Shown: piece by piece, positions 8,901 to 16,255 of the stretch
Layout of the letters: the number at the start of each line of letters is the position of its first letter
How positions within the stretch are numbered: position 1 is the stretch's first letter
Source of the DNA: Anaerolineales bacterium UBA3940
Lineage (GTDB): Bacteria > Chloroflexota > Anaerolineae > Aggregatilineales > UBA3940
DNA: 33,976 nucleotides
Assembly: GCA_002385675.1 (NCBI GenBank)
Contig: DGDY01000322.1
Location: 2,132 to 36,107 of the forward strand
Direction: 5' to 3'
Position numbers and translations under genes: made by a program
Notes under the pieces: generated by a model
Told to the model about the DNA's origin: nothing
Databases searched by the model: none
What the model saw: only the letters and a program-made list of their open reading frames with translations

Positions 8901-11833
8901 AGACGGTGACGACCGACGCGGATGGCAAGGCGGAAGTTACGTTCACCGCGCCGGAGGGCGGCTCGTACCGGGTGCGGGCCACTGTGACCGATGCGCAGGG
9001 CAACACGCAGCGCGGCGGCACGTTCGTCTGGGTCAGCGGCGAGGACTTCGTGACATGGCGGCAGATGAACAACGACCGTATCGACCTTGTCGCCGACCGG
9101 GCGAGCTATCAGCCCGGTGACATAGCGGAAATCCTCATCGCCTCGCCCTTCCAGGGCAACGACGTGCAGGCGCTGATCACCGTCGAGCGTGGCAGCATCC
9201 TCTCGCATGAGGTCATCACCCTGCCGAGCAACTCCTACGTCTACGAACTGCCGCTTGACGGAATCCACGCGCCGAACGTGTATGTCTCAGTCGTAATCGT
9301 CAAGGGCGTGGACGACACGAACACGACGCCTGCTTTCAAGGTCGGGCTTGTCCGGCTGGAGGTCGAGCCGGTCGAGCAGACGCTGGAACTGCAGGTCACG
9401 CCGGACCGCTCGACAGTCGGCCCGGGCGAGGAGGTGACATACACCATCCGTGCCGCCGACTTTGAGGGCAACCCGGTTGATGCGGAAGTGTCGCTGGCGC
9501 TGGTGGACCTCGCGACGCTCTCGCTGGTGCAGCCGAACAGCGGCCCCATCGCCGAGCACTTCTACGGTGATGCGGCCATCGGCGTGAGGACTGCCGTACC
9601 GCTCGCCAACCTCGTTGACCGTCTCAATCAGACGCTGTTCGACATGGGCAAGGGCGGTGGCGGTGGCGGTGGCGAGGCCTTCTTCGAAATCCGTGAGGAG
9701 TTCCGCGACACCGCCTACTGGGAGGCGACGGTCCGCACCGGCGAGGATGGTATCGCGCAGGTGAGCATCACCCTGCCGGACAACCTCACCACGTGGCGCA
9801 TGGACGCCCGCGCGGTGACGGCGGATACGCTCGTCGGGCAGCAGCAGGTGGACCTCGTCGCAACGCGCCCGTTGCTCGTGCGGCCCAACACGCCGCGCTT
9901 CTTCGTCGCCGGGGACGAGGCGACGGTGTCCGCCGTGGTGAACAACAACACCGACGAGGCCATCGACGCCAGCGTGCGGCTTGACGCGGCGGGCGTGAGC
10001 GTTATGGGCACCGAGCCGGTCCAGCAGGTGAGTATCCCTGCGGGCGGGCGCGTCGAGGTGGCGTGGGATATCACCATCGACCCGGCGGCGGAGTGGGTGG
10101 ACCTGACCTTCTCGGCGGAGGGCGGCGGGCTGTCCGACGCGTCGAAGCCGCCGCTCGGCGACCCCAACCGCGACCGGATGCTGCCTGTCTACCGCTACGA
10201 CGTGCCGGAGACGGTCGGCACTGCCGGGCAGCTTGCCGAGGCGGGCTCGCGCACCGAGGGCATCGTGCTCCCGCCGACCTACGACGTGGAGCAGGGCCGG
10301 GTACTGGTCCGCATCGACCCGTCGCTGGCGGCGGCGTCGGTCGATGCACTCGACTACCTGGAGCAGCTTCCGTACGAGAGCACGGAGGTGACCGTCAGCC
10401 GCTTCCTGCCCAATGCGCTGACGCTCAACGCGCTGCGCGAGCTTGACATTGAGGACCAGGAGCTTGAGACGAAGCTGCGGCAGGAGGTCCGGCGCGGTCT
10501 GCAGCGCCTGTACGCCCAGCAGCACGTCGACGGCGGCTGGGGCTGGTTCGTCAACAACAACTCGGACCCGACCGTGACGGCCTACGTCGTGCAGGGGCTT
10601 CTGGCCGCTCAGGATGCAGGCTACGGCATCGAGCAGCGGGTGCTGGACGACGCGCTGGCCTATCTGCGTGGCTCGCTCCGTCCGCTTGACCGGCTGAGCG
10701 TGCAGTCGGCGCGGCACACGCAGGCGTACATCCTCTACGTGCTCGCCGAAGCGGGCGTGCCGGATGCCAGCCGCACCGTGCAGCTTTACGAGGGCCGTCA
10801 GGGGATGCAGCACTGGGCGCAGGCGTTGATCGCGCAGGCGCTGTGGCTCATCGACCCGGAGGATGACCGGCTCGACAACCTCCAGTCCGACCTCACCAAT
10901 GCCGCCATCGTCAGCGCGACGGGCGCGCACTGGGAGGAAGAAACCGACGACATCCGCAACTGGAACACCGACACCCGCTCGACGGCCATCATCCTCGCCA
11001 CGTACGCCCGCATCTGGCCGGAGAGCGATCTCGTGCCGAACATCGTGCGCTGGCTGATGATTGCCCGTGAAGCCGGGCACTGGGAGACGACGCAGGAAAC
11101 CGCCTGGTCGCTCATCGGCCTGACCCGCTGGATGGCGGTTTCCGGCGAACTGGACGCCAGCTATCGCTGGTCGTTCGAGTTCAACGGGCAGCCGATGGCG
11201 GACGGCGAGGTCAGCCGGAGCAATGTGCGTGAGGCGCAACAGATCAGCATCGACGTGGCCGACCTGCTGCAGGACGAGGTGAACCGCCTGACGTTCGAGC
11301 GCACCGCCGGGGATGGCCGCCTGTACTACAGCGCCCATCTGACAGCCTACCTGCCTGTCGAGGAGGTGGAGCCGCTCAGCCGGGGCGTGATCGTCAGCCG
11401 CCGCTATCTCGATGAGAACGGCAACCCGGTGACGGGCGGCACGGTCGGTGATGTGGTGACGGTGGAACTGACCATCGTCGCGCCGAACGACCTGTACTAC
11501 GTCGTCGTGGAGGACCCGTACCCGGCGGGCGCGGAGGCGGTCAACCTGGCGCTTGAGACGGAGAGCATACTCGGCGAGCGCCCGACGCTCCAGCCGGAGA
11601 ACCCGCTTGAGCGCGGTTGGGGCTGGTGGTACTTTGCGGAGACCGACCTGCGCGACGAGAAGGCCGTGATGTTCGCGGATGTGCTGCCTGCGGGCACGTA
11701 CCAGTACACCTACCAGCTCCGGCTGGGGCTGCCGGGTGAATACCGGGTGATCCCGCCGACCGCGCGTCAGTTCTACCTGCCGGAGGTCTATGGGCGGGGC
11801 GCGGGCAGCGTGTTTACCATCACGGGGGAGTAA
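5909..11833 (+). CDS. Alpha-2-macroglobulin family lipoprotein lacking the thioester motif
   Basis: 1974 residues. ATG 5909 gives MFKLNVRPIRIG with a hydrophobic stretch and lipobox LTGC (Cys26), so it is a lipid-anchored surface protein. Residues about 60-460 hold four bacterial Ig-like (Big_5/SbsA-type) repeats, each with a PxxGxxxV...VxFxxPV pattern. The macroglobulin part begins near residue 690 with YTDRPIYRPGQEVYFKG (MG2/A2M_N type). A Gly run (about 1247-1255) lies before FRDTAYWEATVRTGEDG (about 1264), the conserved A2M core. The thioester-domain-like alpha-toroid runs about 1465-1805 (with HVDGGWGWF repeats), then a C-terminal MG-like domain. Where relatives have GCTEQTVSR, this protein has ESTEVTVSR (residues 1490-1498): both Cys and Gln are lost, so no covalent protease trap can form. 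No pbpC partner is adjacent. Family members are thought to protect the envelope from proteases; that role is inferred here. Confidence 0.93.
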   Translation: MFKLNVRPIRIGLWALMALVLSLTGCNLPGLGQQASPGGETPAAAPSPTVNVAELPPTAPQVVAQRPYPGEELPLDGSIDVYFDQPMNRASVESALSIEPVLDVNVMWVDDSTLRIVPAEGELSRAERYRLLIAEEARAANGLALEAPAEIEVQTVGFLQVGEVVPAPGATGVSAGSVITVFFNRPVVPLGIPGDGEDLPHPLTISPEVEGEGEWVNTSIYQWRPAEPLEGNQTYTVTVNAGLEDQTGGVLEEPFTWEFTTLPPDVIAVQPAEPMTPLDAPVVVEFNQPVDRNAAQQAFSLVDGSGQPVPGSFTWNEDGTEMTFQPSGLLALGTDYRATVSAEALPGFTRDAEWSFQTVPALAVVNTDPRPGESNANSFMGLTIYFSAPVDEDTLDEDLLVVEPALPAGATFFYSTFDHTWNISATLDPSTTYTVTLLPGVADPYGNTIDEPYTWTFTTAQLDPLVQFNTQGMFGLYDASRTTELFVIHRNTSRIDFQLASVPLEDFGRLTGPNSYEVFDSYEPAPENVLRTWSIATPGELNERTYVRVPVVSEAGGSLEPGIYLLSADAPETARFRHFMIVATANLTLKTSFDESLVWLTDLQDGQPVEGVDVRIYDSEFNQVSTARTDADGVAAIDDVSVDNLWDPQYAIAEGNGHFAVALSQWDEGIQPWQFGAIPTIFNREAYSLYLYTDRPIYRPGQEVYFKGVLRAKDDVTYSLPPQSSVDVIARNDQGDTILEDSLALNEFGTFNGQFVLDEEAGLGFYVIEVTIGDLTSVLGFQVAEYRAPEFTVTVEPETDQVLAGEEIEVTVDAEFFFGGPVSDAEVEWTVLSDAYFFQPRVPGNFSFVEPDPDEELSTDFIPGFGVTIADGTGRTDENGEFTFSIPASIEDSETSRRFTIEAVVTDINEQAVAGRAEVIVHKGEVYVGVEPEVYVAGAGQPFSATVLALDWDAEPVAGQEVTVELVEQRWFSVQEEDEFGRTQWTWNLEENVIGEPETVTTDADGKAEVTFTAPEGGSYRVRATVTDAQGNTQRGGTFVWVSGEDFVTWRQMNNDRIDLVADRASYQPGDIAEILIASPFQGNDVQALITVERGSILSHEVITLPSNSYVYELPLDGIHAPNVYVSVVIVKGVDDTNTTPAFKVGLVRLEVEPVEQTLELQVTPDRSTVGPGEEVTYTIRAADFEGNPVDAEVSLALVDLATLSLVQPNSGPIAEHFYGDAAIGVRTAVPLANLVDRLNQTLFDMGKGGGGGGGEAFFEIREEFRDTAYWEATVRTGEDGIAQVSITLPDNLTTWRMDARAVTADTLVGQQQVDLVATRPLLVRPNTPRFFVAGDEATVSAVVNNNTDEAIDASVRLDAAGVSVMGTEPVQQVSIPAGGRVEVAWDITIDPAAEWVDLTFSAEGGGLSDASKPPLGDPNRDRMLPVYRYDVPETVGTAGQLAEAGSRTEGIVLPPTYDVEQGRVLVRIDPSLAAASVDALDYLEQLPYESTEVTVSRFLPNALTLNALRELDIEDQELETKLRQEVRRGLQRLYAQQHVDGGWGWFVNNNSDPTVTAYVVQGLLAAQDAGYGIEQRVLDDALAYLRGSLRPLDRLSVQSARHTQAYILYVLAEAGVPDASRTVQLYEGRQGMQHWAQALIAQALWLIDPEDDRLDNLQSDLTNAAIVSATGAHWEEETDDIRNWNTDTRSTAIILATYARIWPESDLVPNIVRWLMIAREAGHWETTQETAWSLIGLTRWMAVSGELDASYRWSFEFNGQPMADGEVSRSNVREAQQISIDVADLLQDEVNRLTFERTAGDGRLYYSAHLTAYLPVEEVEPLSRGVIVSRRYLDENGNPVTGGTVGDVVTVELTIVAPNDLYYVVVEDPYPAGAEAVNLALETESILGERPTLQPENPLERGWGWWYFAETDLRDEKAVMFADVLPAGTYQYTYQLRLGLPGEYRVIPPTARQFYLPEVYGRGAGSVFTITGE

Positions 11834-11864
11834 CGACGAGGCCGCTACGAAGCCGCAGTGAAGC

Positions 11865-11887
11865 CGCCGCGACTGAACGTCGCGGCT
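11865..11887. repeat. 23-nt palindromic repeat, copy 1
   Basis: An 8-bp stem (GCCGCGAC with GTCGCGGC) and loop TGAAC, 11866-11886, within a 23-nt string found again exactly at 13644-13666. It lies just after the alpha-2-macroglobulin stop. No T-tract follows, so terminator function is doubtful. Confidence 0.75.
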
Positions 11888-11941
11888 CCCATCTGCTCGA
11901 TCAGGGGCCGACAGCCGCGATGTTTAATCGCAGAGGAGGCT

Positions 11942-11980
11942 GAACCCCCTTTGCCGGTGCTTTGTGCTTGGAGGGGGTTC
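11942..11980. repeat. Inverted repeat resembling the outer stem of the composite elements
   Basis: GAACCCCCT (11942-11950) pairs with AGGGGGTTC (11972-11980). The GAACCCC...GGGGTTC ends match the outer stem of copies B and D, but the inner arms are missing. It may be a decayed or minimal copy. The rest of the 240-nt gap (11834-12073) shows only the 23-nt palindrome and the next gene's ribosome binding site. Confidence 0.5.
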
Positions 11981-12073
11981 ACCCATTCACCGATCATGCG
12001 GCAGGGCATTCTGCGGATGCTGCTATGCGATGCGTCATTCCGGACGATGCTTAGCCGAGCAAAGGAGTGACCC

Positions 12074-12571
12074 ATGCAGATCCAGACCACGACGTACCCG
12101 GTCGAGATCATGACCGCCGACTACCAGGCCGCGGGGACGTTCGCGCCGCGCGGCAACCCGGCCATGTTCATAAACGACGAGTCCGTGCAGACCTTCACGC
12201 TGCAGGATGCGACCTTCACGCCGCTGATGCCGGGCGCGCATATCGGCACGGTGAAGGCGTCCCCGCTCTTCGTGCCGAAGCCACACACGCACATCATGCT
12301 CATCGGCGACCTCAAGCCGGAAGACGCCCTGCTGTTGCCCAAGCCACTGACGCTGGTGTGCTTCACTGACACCTACGCCGTGCGCGGCACCTTCCACATA
12401 GGCACGGAGACGCAGCCTGCCGACCTGCTGACCGAGGTGGCGGGGACGTTCCTCGCCGCGACGGATGCTGAGATCTACTCGCTGCGCCCGCTGGGGCAGG
12501 CGATCAGCGGTGCGGCGGACCTGCTGTTCATCAACAAGCACGCGCTGCGGGGCTATCACCTGGCGGAGTAG
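12074..12571 (+). CDS. Hypothetical protein, 165 residues
   Basis: ATG 12074 is preceded by AAAGGAG at 12061-12067, a near-ideal ribosome binding site. The product (MQIQTTTYPVEIMTADYQ...) has no signal peptide, membrane segment or cysteine cluster. It appears mostly beta-structured, with a second half reading TYAVRGTFHIGT, then FLAATDAEIYSL and DLLFINKHALRGY. I do not recognise the family. Its stop is 5 nt from the end of the convergent PLP-enzyme gene. Codon use matches the neighbours. Confidence 0.75.
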   Translation: MQIQTTTYPVEIMTADYQAAGTFAPRGNPAMFINDESVQTFTLQDATFTPLMPGAHIGTVKASPLFVPKPHTHIMLIGDLKPEDALLLPKPLTLVCFTDTYAVRGTFHIGTETQPADLLTEVAGTFLAATDAEIYSLRPLGQAISGAADLLFINKHALRGYHLAE

Positions 12572-12576
12572 GGCAC

Positions 12577-13584
12577 TCACCCCGTCGCCAGCACCTCCGC
12601 GAAGGCGGACAGGGCTGCCGTGCCGCCGGTGTGCCAGAACAGCACCCGCTCGCCCGGCTGGAACGCGCCGCGCCGGATGAGGTCGATCAGCCCGCCGAGC
12701 GCCCGCCCCGTGTAGACCGGGTCCACGAGCAGCCCTTCATAGCGGGCCGCCAGCCGGATCGCCTCACGCTCCAGGTCACCGATGACGGCGTAGCCTCCGC
12801 CGAGGTAGTCGTCGTTCACGACGATACCGGCTTCGCTCAGCCCCGGCTCGACGCCGAGCACGCGCGCCGCCTCGTCGATCACCCCGGCGATGTGCGCGCG
12901 GATGGTTTCGGCGGGGTCCGCGATGCTGATGCCGATCAGCCGGGGCGGCTGCTCGTAGGCGAGCGCTGCGCCGAGCACCATCCCCGCGTGCATCCCGCCG
13001 CTGGAGGTCGCAAACACGTGCGTGCTGAACGGCTCCATCCCGGCGGTCTGCTCTGCAATCTCGTACATGGCCGTCACATAGCCCATCGCGCCGTACGCGT
13101 TCGAGCCGCCATAGGGGATGACGTACGGCTTGCGCCCCTCCGCCTGCAGCGCCTCGCCGACCGCCTCGATGGTCTCCGCGTAGGGCGCGGGCTCGTCCGT
13201 CCAGTGGATGATCGCACCGACAAGCTGGTTGATGAGCAGGTTGCCCTGCGCAACGGCGGGCGGCCCACCCGCCGGGCGGCCTAACACAAGGTGCGGCTCC
13301 AGCCCGAGCTTGCGGGCGGCGGCTGCGGTTTGTCGGGCGTGGTTGGACTGGATCGCCCCGGCAGTGATGACCGCGTCCGCACCGGCCTCCAGCGCCTGCG
13401 CCATCAGGAATTCCAGCTTGCGCGTCTTGTTGCCGCCGGTCGCCAGCCCGGTCAGGTCATCGCGCTTGACGTAGATCTCCGGCCCGCCGAGGTAGCGGCT
13501 CAGGTTGGGCAGATGCTCGATCGGGGTAGGCAGGTGGGCGAGGCGTACGCGCGGCAGCACATCGGTTGGGATGGGTCGGGTCAT
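12577..13584 (-). CDS. PLP-dependent D-cysteine desulfhydrase / ACC deaminase-family enzyme
   Basis: 335 residues, the full length of the family. The N-terminal YVKRDDLTGLATGGNKTRKLE carries the PLP-binding lysine (Lys53 in GGNKTRKLE). It is followed by GAIQSNHARQTAAAA (Ser80-Asn81, which contact the substrate carboxylate and PLP) and the phosphate-binding loop TSSGGMHAG (193-201). The C-terminus has VYTGRALGGLIDLIRRG and the usual LFWHTGG. The fold and motifs place it in the fold-type II group that includes D-cysteine desulfhydrase (D-Cys to pyruvate, H2S and ammonia) and 1-aminocyclopropane-1-carboxylate deaminase. I cannot separate these two activities by eye; D-cysteine desulfhydrase is more likely in a non-plant-associated bacterium. 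ATG 13584 has no strong Shine-Dalgarno. Confidence 0.9.
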   Translation of the reverse strand: MTRPIPTDVLPRVRLAHLPTPIEHLPNLSRYLGGPEIYVKRDDLTGLATGGNKTRKLEFLMAQALEAGADAVITAGAIQSNHARQTAAAARKLGLEPHLVLGRPAGGPPAVAQGNLLINQLVGAIIHWTDEPAPYAETIEAVGEALQAEGRKPYVIPYGGSNAYGAMGYVTAMYEIAEQTAGMEPFSTHVFATSSGGMHAGMVLGAALAYEQPPRLIGISIADPAETIRAHIAGVIDEAARVLGVEPGLSEAGIVVNDDYLGGGYAVIGDLEREAIRLAARYEGLLVDPVYTGRALGGLIDLIRRGAFQPGERVLFWHTGGTAALSAFAEVLATG

Positions 13585-13643
13585 GGGTTGGCTCGCTTTC
13601 TGTGCAGGTTAATAAGCATGCCGGATGTATCTATGGATCAGCA

Positions 13644-13666
13644 CGCCGCGACTGAACGTCGCGGCT
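13644..13666. repeat. 23-nt palindromic repeat, copy 2
   Basis: Identical to 11865-11887 (8-bp stem, TGAAC loop). On the plus strand it is followed by TTTCGTTT, so it could act as a weak terminator in that direction, but no plus-strand gene ends nearby. It lies 61 nt before composite element copy B. Confidence 0.8.
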
Positions 13667-13726
13667 TTCGTTTGGTAGGGAATACCGCCCTATCAATAGA
13701 CGACCTCAACAATTGTGGGGCTTTGC

Positions 13727-13846
13727 CGAACCCCCTCCTGAACGGCAGCCAAAGGCTGCCGTTCAGCCTCCCCCTTGCAGGGGGAGGTGCAAGCCGGAGG
13801 CTTGCATGGTGGGGGGTCTAGCCCCAGCACGGTGAAGGGGGGTTCG
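13727..13846 (+). repeat. Composite hairpin element, copy B
   Basis: The outer stem is CGAACCCCC (13727-13735) with GGGGGTTCG (13838-13846). Inside are a 25-nt arm at 13740-13764 (11-bp stem, AAA loop), the constant hairpin CCTCCCCC (13767-13774) with GGGGGAGG (13780-13787), and a small arm 13789-13805 (7-bp stem, GGA loop). Its right end directly abuts the azlD stop codon (13847). Confidence 0.85.
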
Positions 13847-14176
13847 CTATCCCACCCCCACCAGTCGCGCCAGGGCAACGATCAGCATGCCGGTGATCAC
13901 CGCGCCGAACATGCTGCGCGTCCGCCAGGCGACGAGCAGCGTGGGGATGGCCGCCCACAGGAACAGGTTGCCCGCGCTCAGGTCAAGCCGCCCTTCCTGC
14001 ACGACGAGCGAGGGCAGCAGCAGCGCCGAGAGCACGGCGACAGGCACGTAGCGCAGCCACACGGCGACAGGCTCCGGCAGCTTGCGCTGTGAGAGGGCGA
14101 GCATCGGCAGCGCCCTCGGAATGTACGTCACGACCGCCATGCCCACGATGATCAGGAAGACCGTCGTTTGATCCAT
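13847..14176 (-). CDS. azlD: AzlD-family branched-chain amino acid transport subunit
   Basis: A 109-residue protein with about four membrane helices. It begins MDQTTVFLIIVGMAVVTYIP followed by RALPML, the family signature (VTYxPRxLP). The start is ATG 14176, because upstream in-frame codons are charged, GC-rich and unlike the family; GGAG lies just before it. It overlaps the 3' end of azlC by 25 bp, so translation is coupled. AzlD-type proteins work with AzlC permeases (as YgaH with YgaZ) in export of branched-chain amino acids. The exact substrate here is not shown. Confidence 0.9.
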   Translation of the reverse strand: MDQTTVFLIIVGMAVVTYIPRALPMLALSQRKLPEPVAVWLRYVPVAVLSALLLPSLVVQEGRLDLSAGNLFLWAAIPTLLVAWRTRSMFGAVITGMLIVALARLVGVG

Positions 14177-14862
14177 GTCTCCACCCCCAGCCCGACGGTC
14201 GCGCCGATCACCGTCGCCGCAATCACCGACCACTGGTCCAGCCCGGCGAGCAGCAGCACGACAGAGAGCAGGCCTGTCAGCACGGCAACCCCCACCTGTA
14301 TCCGGTCTTTAATTTGCATGAGCAGCAGGGCGATGAACATCGCGGGCAGGGCGTAGTCAAGCGCGAGCGGCCTGACATCCTGAATGACCTGCCCGGCAGC
14401 GATACCCAGCCACGTGCCGAGCACCCACACGATTTGCGCGGTGAGGTTCAGCCCGAACGCGACGCCCTTATCAAGCTGTGGTGCGGGGTCGGCGGCGTGC
14501 ACGGCGAACGTCTCGTCGGTGAGTTCGTAGGCGAAGGCGGCGATCTCGCCCCGGCGCCAGCCCTTCAGCTTGGGCGAGATGGCCGCTGAGAGCAGCAGGT
14601 GCCGCAGATTGACGATGAAGGTCGTGATGACGATGGTCAGGCTGGGTGCGCCTGCGCCGAACAACCCCACGGCGATAAGCTGCGCGGACCCTGCATATAC
14701 CAGCAGCGACATCGCCAGGGTGTTGAAGGTCGAAAGCCCGGCCTTCTGCGCGAGCACGCCCATTGCAAACGCGATCGGCGTGTAGCCGAGCACAAGCGGC
14801 ATCGCCCGGCGGACGCCGGTCAGCCAGGCGCTTCTCGTTGTTGTCCCCTCAATGGTTGCCAT
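14152..14862 (-). CDS. azlC: AzlC-family branched-chain amino acid exporter, large subunit
   Basis: 236 residues with six or more membrane helices. The N-terminal GVRRAMPLVLGYTPIAFAMG and AGSAQLIAVGLFGAGAP, then VNLRHLLLSAAISP, are family motifs. Family knowledge: AzlC/YgaZ exports valine, leucine or related amino acids in the inner membrane together with the small AzlD subunit, which is encoded immediately downstream with overlap. Start ATG 14862; a weak Shine-Dalgarno only. Together the two genes form a complete exporter cassette transcribed away from the FemAB gene start region but on the same strand. Confidence 0.93.
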   Translation of the reverse strand: MATIEGTTTRSAWLTGVRRAMPLVLGYTPIAFAMGVLAQKAGLSTFNTLAMSLLVYAGSAQLIAVGLFGAGAPSLTIVITTFIVNLRHLLLSAAISPKLKGWRRGEIAAFAYELTDETFAVHAADPAPQLDKGVAFGLNLTAQIVWVLGTWLGIAAGQVIQDVRPLALDYALPAMFIALLLMQIKDRIQVGVAVLTGLLSVVLLLAGLDQWSVIAATVIGATVGLGVETWIKRRSS

Positions 14863-14904
14863 TTCACTATACGCTGTTGTTCCATCCTCTGGCGTGTGAT
14901 GGGG

Positions 14905-16017
14905 TTATGCCTCCCCCGGGCCGCCGTGCCGCAGGCGCTGGCGGGCGGCCCAGCGTATCGCGCCGATCAGCGCGGGCTTGACCCGCGTGTACAGCGCATA
15001 CAGCCGCTTGTTAGCCGGGTAGTCCCATGCGCCGATGCGCCTCACGACCGTCCCCCCAAAGCCGGACTTGAAGCGGTACACCCCGGCAAGCGGGTCATTC
15101 TCGTCGTCGAAGTCGTCGGGCGCGCCCCACATATCGTACACAGCCATCCCCTGCGACTTAGCCCAGCGAATTGCTTCCCACTGGAGCGCATAGGTCGGCA
15201 TGCGGTTGCGCTCCTCGTTTGACGACGCGCCGTAGAAGTACCAGGCCCGCTTGCCATGTCCGAAGATGATCACATGGGCCAGCGGCGTGCCCTTGTACTC
15301 CGCGATGATGGGTTGCGCCAGCCCCGCCCGCATAAAGTCCCCCCAGGCTTTGCGATAGTACTCCAGCGGGCGGATCACGAAGTCGTCGCGGCGGGCCGTT
15401 TCCTTATACAGTTCATACAGCAGGTCAAGGTCGTCGGCATCGCCGAAGCGCACCTCGACATCCTTACGCGCCGCGAGACGGATGTTGTAGCGCGTCTTGG
15501 GCTTCATGTCCATCAGGATGTCCTGTTCATCGCGGCGCAGGTCGATGACGACCGAGTTGCGGAACTGCACCTGCTCGGCGGAGAAGCGCAGGCCCGCCTT
15601 CTCCCACTCCTGCTGGATGGTGTAGCCAAGCGGCAGCGTCTTGGCGTCGGGGGCGCCGGGCTCGCCGACGCCGATCACGACGTCAGGGTCGATCTTGATG
15701 AAGATCGCGCCGTGCTCCTCGGCGTAGCGTTTCAACTCGGCAAGGACGGACTGGCGAACGTCCTCGTCGGTGTAGTCGAGCACCGGGCCCTTCGGGACGT
15801 ACATCACGCGGAGCGGGCCTTCCTGCCGGGTCAGAACCTGTGCCATGCCGACAGCCTCGCCGTGGTTGAAAAAGGCGAGGCGGTGGGGCTTCCACCCGGT
15901 TGTCTCCGCCTTGAACTCGCCCCATTCCCAGGTCTGGAGGACGTGCGAGGTCGGCATCTTGGCGAGCGATGCGTTCCAGATATTGCGGTCGGTGATGGTT
16001 TTCGTGAGTAGTTGCAT
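14905..16017 (-). CDS. FemAB-family peptidoglycan bridge aminoacyltransferase, paralog 1
   Basis: 370 residues with two GNAT-like halves. The N-terminal VLQTWEWGEFKAETTGWKP and YVPKGPVLDY, and the C-terminal AWYFYGASSNEERNRMPTYA with LQWEAIRWAKSQG and YDMWGAPD, are typical of FemX/FemA/FemB proteins. These transfer amino acids from aminoacyl-tRNA onto the stem peptide of lipid II or related precursors. ATG 16017 is chosen: no Shine-Dalgarno is present, but a TGGACA-N16-TACACT promoter ends 7 nt upstream, which suggests a leaderless mRNA. It pairs with a second paralog at 16902-17954, with which it shares a 44-bp identical tract (15176-15219). Which amino acid is transferred, and onto which position, is unknown. 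Confidence 0.92.
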   Translation of the reverse strand: MQLLTKTITDRNIWNASLAKMPTSHVLQTWEWGEFKAETTGWKPHRLAFFNHGEAVGMAQVLTRQEGPLRVMYVPKGPVLDYTDEDVRQSVLAELKRYAEEHGAIFIKIDPDVVIGVGEPGAPDAKTLPLGYTIQQEWEKAGLRFSAEQVQFRNSVVIDLRRDEQDILMDMKPKTRYNIRLAARKDVEVRFGDADDLDLLYELYKETARRDDFVIRPLEYYRKAWGDFMRAGLAQPIIAEYKGTPLAHVIIFGHGKRAWYFYGASSNEERNRMPTYALQWEAIRWAKSQGMAVYDMWGAPDDFDDENDPLAGVYRFKSGFGGTVVRRIGAWDYPANKRLYALYTRVKPALIGAIRWAARQRLRHGGPGEA

Positions 16018-16024
16018 GGGGATA

Positions 16025-16052
16025 AGTGTAACAACCGCGTGGTGAATGTCCA
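16025..16052 (-). promoter_or_regulatory. Promoter TGGACA-N16-TACACT, probably giving a leaderless transcript
   Basis: On the minus strand TGGACA (16047-16052, one mismatch to TTGACA) and TACACT (16025-16030) are 16 nt apart. Only 7 nt separate the -10 box from ATG 16017, so the transcript should start at or next to the start codon. Confidence 0.55.
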
Positions 16053-16073
16053 ATGGTGCGTTGGGGCACAGCC

Positions 16074-16217
16074 AAACCCCACCCCTGACGAGCCACCTTC
16101 GGTATCTCGCCGTGCAGTTGGCCTAACCAACTGCCAGAGAGAAATCGCCCTGCGATTTCTCTACCTCCCCTTTGCAAGGGGGAGGTCAACCGGGCTCTGC
16201 CCGGTTGGGTGGGGGGG
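16074..16217 (+). repeat. Composite hairpin element, copy C (extended)
   Basis: The outer ACCCCACCC (16076-16084) matches GGGTGGGGG (16207-16215). Inside are an extra hairpin 16114-16134 (8-bp stem), the 25-nt arm 16138-16162 (11-bp stem, CCT loop), the constant hairpin ACCTCCCC (16163-16170) with GGGGAGGT (16179-16186), and a small arm 16187-16207 (9-bp stem, TCT loop). It fills most of the gap between paralog 1's promoter and the next gene's stop. Confidence 0.8.
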
Positions 16218-16255
16218 CCAACGGTCGCCGCCAGCGGGGCGCGGTCAAATCCTGC

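Noticed and set aside
6692..11338. Long antisense open frames (858 and 683 codons) opposite the alpha-2-macroglobulin gene
   Set aside because: They mirror GC-rich codons, are rich in Arg/His/Asp/Val without domain motifs, and lie fully opposite a well-supported gene.
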